DNA of 5,123 nucleotides from Alphaproteobacteria bacterium. Its GTDB lineage: Bacteria; Pseudomonadota; Alphaproteobacteria; SMXP01. The DNA is taken from the NCBI GenBank assembly GCA_021774995.1, contig JAJFIM010000249.1, positions 1 through 5,123 on the forward strand, written 5' to 3'. Numbering within the stretch: position 1 is the first letter of the stretch; every line of letters starts with the position of its first letter. The notes beneath the pieces are model-generated. The model had not been told where the DNA came from, ran no database searches, and saw only the letters and a list, made by a program, of their open reading frames with translations. Positions 1 through 5,123 of the stretch are shown piece after piece. The translations under genes were made by a program, and so were the position numbers.

Positions 1-33
1 ATAGGCATTGCGGCCATTGGCTTCAATGCCTAT
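1..33. repeat. Inverted repeat (hairpin) just upstream of lpxD
   Basis: The arms ATAGGCATTG (1-10) and CAATGCCTAT (24-33) are perfect reverse complements of 10 bases. The 13-base spacer can extend the stem: after one C/T mismatch (11/23) come a G-T pair (12/22) and three pairs GCC/GGC (13-15/19-21) around an ATT loop. The structure ends 11 bases before the lpxD ATG. No T-run follows it, so it does not look like a standard intrinsic terminator. It could be an RNA structure controlling lpxD translation, a protein-binding palindrome, or one copy of a dispersed intergenic repeat. It may extend left of the window. The pairing is seen directly; the role is unknown. Confidence 0.7.
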
Positions 34-44
34 TCTGTCGACTT

Positions 45-1076
45 ATGGCTGATCCACGGTTTTATAAAACGCCGCAGCCTCTTCGCCTCGAAGAGATCGA
101 GCGCATGTCTGGCGCGAAAGCATCGCCGGGCAGCGATTTACAGCGTCTTTTTTCGGATGTCTCTTCGCTCAGCAACGCCACCTCTGATCAGGTGAGTTAT
201 TTGGCCGGAAATAAGCATTTGGATGTGTTTAACAGATCCAGTGCAGGCGCATGCTTCATCTCTCGTGAATTTGTGGGCGACGCGCCCGAAACGATGGCCG
301 CGCTTGTCGTCGATAATCCTCAGGCGGCTTATGCCGCGCTGGCCGCGCAGTTTTATCCTTTGAGTTCTGATAATGAGGGCATCAGTCCCAGCGCCATCAT
401 TCATCCCTCAGCCCGCCTTGGGGAGGGGAGCACTGTTGGGGCGGGCGCACTCATTCAAGCAAATGTGGTAATTGGACCAGGCAGCGTCATTAAGGCTCAT
501 GCCGTTCTTGGAATGGGCGTGACCCTGGGACGCCACTGTCATATTGGTTCTCACGTCACGCTGACCCATTGTCTGATCGGAGATCGCGTCATTATCCATG
601 CTGGCGCGCGTCTGGGACAAGATGGTTTTGGATACGCCTTTAACTCTGGTCGCCACCAAAAAATTCCGCAATTAGGCCGCGTGATCGTGCAGGATGATGT
701 CGAGATCGGCGCCAATACAACGATTGATCGGGGCGCAAGTGACGATACAGTCATTGGGGAAGGCTCGAAGATCGATAATTTGGTGCAAATAGGGCATAAT
801 TGCCGGATTGGCCGCCATTGTATAATCGTATCTCAAGTTGGCCTTTCCGGAAGTGTGGTGCTCGAAGATTATGTGGTGCTGGGTGGTCAGGTTGGGATTG
901 CCGACCACCTCACTCTTTCCACTGGCGCGAAGGTGGCCGCGCAGGGCGGCGTGATGCATAATATACCTGCTGGCGCAGTGTTCGGCGGTTCGCCGGCCAA
1001 GCCTATCCGACAATTCCACCGGGAGACGATTGCGCTCAAGAAATTAACCAGTTCTCTCGGAAAAAAACAAACCTGA
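45..1076 (+). CDS. lpxD: UDP-3-O-(3-hydroxyacyl)glucosamine N-acyltransferase LpxD
   Basis: LpxD transfers a 3-hydroxyacyl chain from ACP to the 2-amino group of UDP-3-O-acyl-glucosamine, the third step of lipid A synthesis, in the cytoplasm as a homotrimer. The 343-residue length matches the family (E. coli 341). An N-terminal uridine-binding domain (about 1-110) is followed by a left-handed beta-helix of hexapeptide repeats from about 113 to 315 and a C-terminal helix. The signature GQDGFGYAF (191-199), the KIPQLGRV segment (206-213), IGANTTIDRG (221-230) and IDNLVQIGHN (243-252) are clear. H251 aligns with catalytic H239 of E. coli, and H288 with H276. The start at 45 is chosen because it gives MADPRF, a usual alphaproteobacterial LpxD beginning. 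The frame is open to the window edge but offers no ATG, GTG or TTG codon before 45. No Shine-Dalgarno is visible and a hairpin lies just upstream. It is the first gene of the lpx cluster seen here, 23 bases before fabZ. Confidence 0.97.
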   Translation: MADPRFYKTPQPLRLEEIERMSGAKASPGSDLQRLFSDVSSLSNATSDQVSYLAGNKHLDVFNRSSAGACFISREFVGDAPETMAALVVDNPQAAYAALAAQFYPLSSDNEGISPSAIIHPSARLGEGSTVGAGALIQANVVIGPGSVIKAHAVLGMGVTLGRHCHIGSHVTLTHCLIGDRVIIHAGARLGQDGFGYAFNSGRHQKIPQLGRVIVQDDVEIGANTTIDRGASDDTVIGEGSKIDNLVQIGHNCRIGRHCIIVSQVGLSGSVVLEDYVVLGGQVGIADHLTLSTGAKVAAQGGVMHNIPAGAVFGGSPAKPIRQFHRETIALKKLTSSLGKKQT

Positions 1077-1084
1077 GAGATGAA

Positions 1085-1090
1085 AGAGGA
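1085..1090 (+). promoter_or_regulatory. Ribosome binding site of fabZ
   Basis: AGAGGA ends nine bases before the ATG at 1100 and is the clearest Shine-Dalgarno sequence in the window. It supports the ATG at 1100 over the in-frame ATG at 1127 (residue 10). Confidence 0.7.
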
Positions 1091-1099
1091 AAAGATCTG

Positions 1100-1576
1100 A
1101 TGTCTGATGATGCAGGGCATGGTGAAATGTTAGAAGTTGCTGACATTCAGAAAGTGATGGAGGTTCTGCCCCATCGCTATCCCTTCCTCATGATTGATAA
1201 AGTCATAAAAATGAAAGATGGCGTATCGGGTACGGGTATAAAAAACGTCACTATTAACGAACAGTTTTTTCAAGGACATTTTGCGGGCAATCCCGTCATG
1301 CCCGGCGTTCTTATGATCGAAGCAATGGCGCAAACGGCGATCACAATCGTGGCATGCGCCGATGGCATCGACACCAAAGATAAAGTGGCTTTTTTTATGT
1401 CCATCGACAACGCGCGCTTTCGAAAGCCTGTCGTGCCGGGCGATCAGCTTGAAATTCCTGTAGAGCTTGTCAAAAAACGCGGCAATGTGTGGAAATTCCA
1501 TGGCGAAGCATTTGTCGAAGGCGCACTTGCTTGTGAAGCGCATTTTGCGGCAATTGCCATTGATACAGCAGAATAG
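1100..1576 (+). CDS. fabZ: 3-hydroxyacyl-[acyl-carrier-protein] dehydratase FabZ
   Basis: FabZ dehydrates (3R)-3-hydroxyacyl-ACP to trans-2-enoyl-ACP in type II fatty acid synthesis in the cytoplasm. At 158 residues it is slightly longer than E. coli FabZ (151) because of the N-terminal extension. It is a single hot-dog domain. The conserved LPHRYPFLMIDKV is at 23-35. The active-site motif is at 56-75, with catalytic H60 in QGHFAGNP and E74 in VLMIEAMAQ; their 14-residue spacing matches E. coli H54/E68. The FRKPVVPGDQL segment near 112-122 is also typical. The start has a good Shine-Dalgarno, and a six-codon ORF ends on its ATG (TGATG at 1098-1102). Its place between lpxD and lpxA is conserved in many Gram-negatives. 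FabZ competes with LpxA and LpxD for 3-hydroxyacyl-ACP, so co-transcription plausibly helps balance phospholipid and lipid A output (established context, not shown by this sequence). Confidence 0.97.
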   Translation: MSDDAGHGEMLEVADIQKVMEVLPHRYPFLMIDKVIKMKDGVSGTGIKNVTINEQFFQGHFAGNPVMPGVLMIEAMAQTAITIVACADGIDTKDKVAFFMSIDNARFRKPVVPGDQLEIPVELVKKRGNVWKFHGEAFVEGALACEAHFAAIAIDTAE

Positions 1577-1582
1577 GTGGAT

Positions 1583-1587
1583 GGGGA
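1583..1587 (+). promoter_or_regulatory. Probable ribosome binding site of lpxA
   Basis: GGGGA lies four bases before the ATG at 1592, within the G-rich stretch GGTGGATGGGGA (1576-1587). The spacing is short, but GGTGG at 1576-1580 could also pair at 11 bases. A GTG at 1577, directly after the fabZ stop, has no such sequence upstream. This favours the ATG at 1592 as the lpxA start. Confidence 0.5.
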
Positions 1588-1591
1588 CTCT

Positions 1592-2392
1592 ATGGTAAAA
1601 GTTCATTCAACCGCCATCGTAGAAGATGGCGCGCAAGTGGCGGATGATGTTGAAATCGGTCCGTATTCGATTGTTGGGCCGAATGTTAAGTTGGCGCAAG
1701 GCGTCAAGCTGATATCACACGTCGTGATTGCCGGCGATACGCAGATTGGCGAAAATACCACCATTTATCCTTTTGCATCTCTGGGTTATCCACCACAGGA
1801 TTTAAAATATGATGGCGAGCCCGTTCAACTCGTCATCGGAACAAACGCCGTCATTCGCGAATATGTCACCATGCATCCCGGCACCGGCGTCGGCCGGAAA
1901 AAAACGGTTATCGGCGACGATTGCGTGTTCATGGTGGGCAGTCACGTGGCGCATGATTGCATTGTGGGCAACAATGTTATTTTCGCCAACAACGCAACAC
2001 TGGGAGGGCATATCAGCGTCGGCGATTATGTCATGATCGGCGGGCTGGCCGCTATCCATCAACATAGCCGTATTGGCGACCATGCTTTCATTGGGGGCGT
2101 GGCGGCTGTCGCCAATGACGTGATTCCCTTCGGCTCCGTTCAGGGCAATCATGCGCATCTGGCTGGATTAAACATAGTGGGGATGAAGCGCAGAGGCTTT
2201 TCCCGAAAACAAATTCATGATTTGAGGAATGCCTACCGCTTGTTATTTGCCTGGGAGGGAACATTTAGCGAGCGGTTGGAGGATGTTGCGTCCCAATTTC
2301 AAGATAATAAAGAAGTGACCAAAGTCGTGTGTTTTATTCGTGCGTCATCTTCACGCTCCATATGTCTGCCCAAGGCGGATACAGATCAATAG
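1592..2392 (+). CDS. lpxA: UDP-N-acetylglucosamine O-acyltransferase LpxA
   Basis: LpxA catalyses the first step of lipid A synthesis, moving a 3-hydroxyacyl chain from ACP to the 3-OH of UDP-GlcNAc (some alphaproteobacteria use a 3-amino sugar instead, which I cannot judge here). The 266 residues compare with 262 in E. coli. Hexapeptide repeats of the beta-helix run from about 3 to 190, followed by a helical C-terminal domain starting near GMKRRGFSRKQI (197-208). The motif SHVAHDC (117-123) holds H121, aligned with catalytic H125 of E. coli. H140, H156-Q157 and the GNHA segment (185-188) are also kept. G169 aligns with the acyl-ruler residue G173. An in-frame GTG at 1577, adjoining the fabZ stop, would add five residues (271 in total); I prefer the ATG at 1592 because MVKVHSTAIV fits the family start and a purine-rich site precedes it. 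It sits 15 bases from fabZ and 15 from lpxI. Confidence 0.97.
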   Translation: MVKVHSTAIVEDGAQVADDVEIGPYSIVGPNVKLAQGVKLISHVVIAGDTQIGENTTIYPFASLGYPPQDLKYDGEPVQLVIGTNAVIREYVTMHPGTGVGRKKTVIGDDCVFMVGSHVAHDCIVGNNVIFANNATLGGHISVGDYVMIGGLAAIHQHSRIGDHAFIGGVAAVANDVIPFGSVQGNHAHLAGLNIVGMKRRGFSRKQIHDLRNAYRLLFAWEGTFSERLEDVASQFQDNKEVTKVVCFIRASSSRSICLPKADTDQ

Positions 2393-2407
2393 GCGCGCTT
2401 TAGCGAC

Positions 2408-3256
2408 ATGACAACGGACACTGATCTCCCAGACAAACTCGGCGTCATAGCAGGCGGTGGTCACCTGCCGCTTCTTCTAAGGGACGCGTGTTTATCGACA
2501 TGTCGCCCTTTTTTCATTATCGGTTTGGAAGGATTTGCGCGACGCGAAGACTTTACCGCATGTGACAGCGCGTGGGTAACGCTTGGTCAGGTTGGGCGTG
2601 TTATGGATATTCTAAAAGAGAATGAATGCGCCGCCGTGGTCATGGCGGGGGAGGTAAACCGGCCGGACTTTCGCTCTCTCAAGCTTGACTGGAAAGGCGC
2701 AAAGCTAATGCCTAAGATATTGAATGCGGCGTTGGGGGGAGATGACGCTCTGCTTTCCTTATTAGTAAAAACCTTTGAGCAAGAAGGCTATGCCGTGATC
2801 GGCGCAGACGACGTGATCTCCGACCTGCTCATCCCTGCGGGAAATCTAGGAGAATACAGTCCCTCTTTGGAGGATTTTCAGGATATCAAGCGCGCGATGG
2901 ATGTCATTTCATCTTTGGGAGCGCTTGATATCGGACAGGCGGCGATTGTTTGCAATCAGCTTGTGCTTGCGGTGGAAGCGGTGGAGGGCACGGACGCTAT
3001 GCTGGCGCGCTGCCTCGACATATCGACGGATCTGCGCGGCACGCCAGAGACAAAGCGGGGCGTTCTCGCAAAAATGCCGAAACCCAATCAAGAAAGGCGG
3101 GTCGACCTTCCAACAATTGGTGTACAGACTGTTGAAGGGGCGGCGTCCGCCGGGCTGTCAGGGATTGCTGTCACCGCCGGCGGCGTTCTTGTCATACACC
3201 GGGATGAAGTTATAACAACGGCGAATGAAGCGGGCTTGTTCGTGACAGGCATCTGA
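2408..3256 (+). CDS. lpxI: UDP-2,3-diacylglucosamine pyrophosphatase LpxI
   Basis: LpxI hydrolyses UDP-2,3-diacylglucosamine to 2,3-diacylglucosamine 1-phosphate (lipid X) and UMP at the cytoplasmic membrane face. It replaces the unrelated LpxH in alphaproteobacteria and attacks the beta rather than the alpha phosphate (established for Caulobacter). The 282-residue length fits the family. The N-terminal domain begins with LGVIAGGGHLPLLL (11-24). The linker and C-terminal domain carry GADDVISDLL (132-141), VEAVEGTDAML (189-199) and RVDLPTIGVQTVE (231-243). D233 in this last motif is the likely counterpart of metal-binding D225 of Caulobacter LpxI, by motif rather than by computed alignment. 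The ATG at 2408 is the only reasonable start before the conserved LGVIAGGG; no clear Shine-Dalgarno precedes it, so translation may be coupled to lpxA, which ends 15 bases earlier. Its position between lpxA and lpxB, in place of any lpxH, strongly supports the role. Confidence 0.96.
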   Translation: MTTDTDLPDKLGVIAGGGHLPLLLRDACLSTCRPFFIIGLEGFARREDFTACDSAWVTLGQVGRVMDILKENECAAVVMAGEVNRPDFRSLKLDWKGAKLMPKILNAALGGDDALLSLLVKTFEQEGYAVIGADDVISDLLIPAGNLGEYSPSLEDFQDIKRAMDVISSLGALDIGQAAIVCNQLVLAVEAVEGTDAMLARCLDISTDLRGTPETKRGVLAKMPKPNQERRVDLPTIGVQTVEGAASAGLSGIAVTAGGVLVIHRDEVITTANEAGLFVTGI

Positions 3257-3290
3257 ATTTTCACATAGTTCACAACTGGCCTTTTGACGC

Positions 3291-4493
3291 ATGAATACTG
3301 AGCGCGATTTATCTCTTCCTCTTCACATCATGCTGATTGCCGGAGAACCGTCCGGCGATGCGCTGGGGGGCCAGCTTATAAAGGCTTTAAAAGACTCTGG
3401 CGCGCCGATGAAATTTTCCGGCGTTGGCGGCCCAATGATGGCGGCGCAAGGGCTGGCCAGTCTCTATCCCATTGATGACATCGCAATTATGGGCCTTGCG
3501 CAAATCATTCCCCGGCTTGCCGTTCTGAAGCGGCGCGTGGATCAGGCCGTGAGCCATGCAAACACTGCGGCGCCCGGCGCCGTGGTGCTCATCGACAGTC
3601 CCGGTTTCAATCATCCCATAGCGCGGCGGCTCAAAAGAAGGGGGTTTTTAAATCCCGTAATAAAATATGTGGCGCCCCAGGTTTGGGCCTCCCGCCCAGG
3701 GCGCGCCCATAAGATCGCGCGTTTCATCGACCATTTGCTGGTGCTCTTGCCTTTTGAACCACCCTTTTTTGATGCTGCGTCTTTACCCAACACCTTCGTT
3801 GGCCATCCGGTGACGGAACGCCTCATGAGGCCGGGCGCAGGGGCGGCGTTTCGCGCCCAGCGCGGCATAGACGCCCGCGCGCTCGTCTTGTGTTTGTGCC
3901 CCGGAAGCCGGGTCAGTGAAGTCAAATTTCTCCTGCCCGTATTTCATCAAACGGTGAACGCGTTAAAGCAAAATATTCCGGGACTGGAGCTGATCGTACC
4001 GGTCTTGCCCAATGTGTCGGAAACGGTGCGCACTGCGATCTCGTCATGGGATATAAAAACAACCTTTGTGAAAAGTCAGAATGAAGAAGAAAAATTTGCC
4101 GCTTTCGACGCCAGCACTGTCGCGTTGGCGGCGTCCGGCACAGTATCGCTTGAGCTGGCGCTGTCGGGCGTGCCGCATGTTATCGGCTACAAAATGGGTT
4201 GGCTTACGGCTGAACTCGCGCGGCCCTTTATCACTGTGTCTTACGCCACTTTGATCAACATCATAGGGAAACGGGAAATCGTCCCTGAATTCATCCAGGA
4301 GCATTGCAGTCCGCAGGCCATGGCGACGGCGGCCGAGCTATTCTTCAACGACGAGCAGACGCGCACGCGCCATTTAGCTGATGTCGCTGCTATCGTGGAA
4401 ACATTACGGGTCAAGGGCGCACCGCCCAGCAAGCGCGCCGCCAAAGCAATACTGGAAGTGGTCAAAGATCACCGACTTGATATAGATACATAA
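3291..4493 (+). CDS. lpxB: Lipid-A-disaccharide synthase LpxB
   Basis: LpxB (glycosyltransferase family 19) joins UDP-2,3-diacylglucosamine and lipid X by a beta-1,6 bond, releasing UDP, at the inner face of the cytoplasmic membrane. It makes 400 residues against 382 in E. coli, the difference being mainly in the two termini. Visible landmarks are AGEPSGDALGG (17-27), FSGVGGPMM (42-50), LIDSPGFN (100-107) with D102 aligned to essential D98 of E. coli, APQVWASRPGR (128-138), LLPFEP (152-157), CPGSRVSEV (203-211) with R207 aligned to R201, and the donor-binding ASGTVSLELAL (281-291). The start at 3291 lacks an evident Shine-Dalgarno. The next in-frame ATG (3330) would remove the first beta-strand, so it is unlikely. 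It lies 34 bases after lpxI, the largest gap in the cluster. Its last 25 bases overlap the end of gltA on the other strand. Confidence 0.97.
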   Translation: MNTERDLSLPLHIMLIAGEPSGDALGGQLIKALKDSGAPMKFSGVGGPMMAAQGLASLYPIDDIAIMGLAQIIPRLAVLKRRVDQAVSHANTAAPGAVVLIDSPGFNHPIARRLKRRGFLNPVIKYVAPQVWASRPGRAHKIARFIDHLLVLLPFEPPFFDAASLPNTFVGHPVTERLMRPGAGAAFRAQRGIDARALVLCLCPGSRVSEVKFLLPVFHQTVNALKQNIPGLELIVPVLPNVSETVRTAISSWDIKTTFVKSQNEEEKFAAFDASTVALAASGTVSLELALSGVPHVIGYKMGWLTAELARPFITVSYATLINIIGKREIVPEFIQEHCSPQAMATAAELFFNDEQTRTRHLADVAAIVETLRVKGAPPSKRAAKAILEVVKDHRLDIDT

Positions 4494-5123
4494 TCCCGCT
4501 GCGGGGCGCCGGTATAAATTTGGCGCGGACGGCCAATCTTCTGCGATGGATCAGTGATCATTTCTTCCCATTGAGCGATCCACCCGACAGTACGCGCCAG
4601 GGCAAATAAAACCGTGAACATCGTGGTGGGGAAGCCCAAGGCTTTCAGCGTAATGCCTGAGTAGAAATCGATATTGGGGTATAGCTTTTTCTCGATGAAA
4701 TATGGATCGTGCAGAGCAATTTTTTCAAGCTCCATCGCGACGTCAAGAAGGGGATCGTCGGTGATGCCTAAATCGTTTAAGACTTCATGACAGGTGGTTT
4801 GCATGACGCGGGCGCGCGGATCGTAATTTTTATAGACGCGGTGCCCGAAACCCATAAGGCGGAAAGGGTCGTCTTTGTCTTTGGCGCGCTCGATGAATTC
4901 CGGAATGCGGTCCACGCTTCCGATTTCTTCCAGCATGTTCAATGCCGCTTCATTGGCCCCGCCATGCGCCGGTCCCCACAGACACGCTATGCCCGCGGCA
5001 ACGCATGCAAAAGGATTGGCCCCGGACGACCCCGCCAGACGAACGGTGGAAGTAGACGCATTTTGTTCATGATCCGCATGAAGAATAAATATCTTGTCCA
5101 TGGCGCGGGATAAGATCGGATTG
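4469..5123 (-). CDS. gltA: Citrate synthase GltA, C-terminal half (partial)
   Basis: Citrate synthase condenses acetyl-CoA and oxaloacetate to citrate at the entry of the TCA cycle. About 217 C-terminal residues are present; the reading frame stays open through the right edge, so the 5' half and start lie outside (the ATG at 5101 is internal, corresponding to the Met in RAMDKIFILHADHEQ). Similarity to the E. coli enzyme is very strong. All three active-site residues are present: His in WGPAHGGAN (codon 4964-4966, E. coli H264), His in the signature GFGHRVYKNYDPR (E. coli H305) and Asp in YPNIDFYSG (E. coli D362). KIGRPRQIYTG near the C-terminus is also typical. This matches the E. coli-type (type II) enzyme, often inhibited by NADH, though residues for that regulation are outside the window. 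It ends in TGA at 4469-4471, inside lpxB, and is transcribed towards the lpx genes. No role in lipid A synthesis is implied. Confidence 0.97.
   Translation of the reverse strand, partial: NPILSRAMDKIFILHADHEQNASTSTVRLAGSSGANPFACVAAGIACLWGPAHGGANEAALNMLEEIGSVDRIPEFIERAKDKDDPFRLMGFGHRVYKNYDPRARVMQTTCHEVLNDLGITDDPLLDVAMELEKIALHDPYFIEKKLYPNIDFYSGITLKALGFPTTMFTVLFALARTVGWIAQWEEMITDPSQKIGRPRQIYTGAPQRDYVSISSR

Noticed and set aside
8..36. Possible sigma-70-like promoter: TTGCGG (8-13), 17 bases, TATTCT (31-36)
   Set aside because: Spacing is ideal but the boxes match the consensus only about 3/6 and 4/6, both lie within or beside the hairpin arms, and the start site would fall almost on the lpxD ATG. 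Too weak to annotate.
1130..1606. 158-codon ORF on the - strand opposite fabZ
   Set aside because: It is antisense to a clearly recognised gene, has a low-complexity Phe/His/Cys-rich translation of no known family, and lacks independent support. The same applies to the other antisense ORFs opposite lpxD, lpxA, lpxI and lpxB.
2944..2957. Short inverted repeat GATTG/CAATC inside lpxI
   Set aside because: Five-base arms within a conserved coding region are expected by chance; nothing else supports a function.
4494..4526. Small hairpins after the lpxB stop (CCCG-CTG-CGGG at 4495-4505 and GCGCC/GGCGC at 4506-4510/4522-4526) as a terminator
   Set aside because: Stems are only four to five pairs, no T-run follows on either strand, and the sequence is coding for the conserved end of GltA.
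4787..5113. 108-codon + strand ORF downstream of lpxB
   Set aside because: It lies opposite strongly conserved citrate synthase codons and its translation resembles no family; it is a shadow of gltA.

Overview
The window is a compact housekeeping locus from a Gram-negative bacterium, almost certainly an alphaproteobacterium. The evidence is the gene order lpxD-fabZ-lpxA-lpxI-lpxB with a convergent gltA, the use of LpxI (rather than LpxH) for UDP-diacylglucosamine hydrolysis, and the LpxD N-terminus MADPRF, which I recall as common in alphaproteobacterial LpxD. Base composition looks moderate (slightly above half GC by eye), with no visible shift between genes. I cannot name a genus. Taxonomy and gene functions rest on motif recognition and remembered family alignments, not on a search.

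Layout: positions 1-44 carry no recognisable coding sequence but contain a strong imperfect hairpin (1-33) directly before lpxD. Five genes then run on the + strand: lpxD (45-1076), fabZ (1100-1576), lpxA (1592-2392), lpxI (2408-3256) and lpxB (3291-4493). The gaps between them are 15 to 34 bases, with no internal terminator, so they look like one transcription unit. The last part of the window, 4469-5123, holds the C-terminal half of citrate synthase (gltA) on the - strand. Its stop codon lies inside the end of lpxB, so the two genes overlap tail to tail by 25 bases.

How the genes work together: LpxA adds a 3-hydroxyacyl chain to UDP-GlcNAc and LpxD adds a second one after deacetylation by LpxC (not in the window). 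LpxI then hydrolyses UDP-diacyl-GlcN to lipid X, and LpxB joins lipid X to another UDP-diacyl-GlcN to form the tetra-acyl disaccharide of lipid A. FabZ dehydrates the same 3-hydroxyacyl-ACP pool that LpxA and LpxD consume, so the operon spans the branch point between phospholipid and lipid A synthesis. GltA is unrelated central metabolism (TCA cycle entry).

I see no mobile element, CRISPR array, RNA gene, pseudogene or novel system. All five + strand genes are full length with key residues in place. The points worth a second look are the hairpin before lpxD, the coding overlap of lpxB and gltA, the acyl-ruler residues of LpxA and LpxD, the lack of Shine-Dalgarno sites for three of the five genes, and a six-codon ORF touching the fabZ start.
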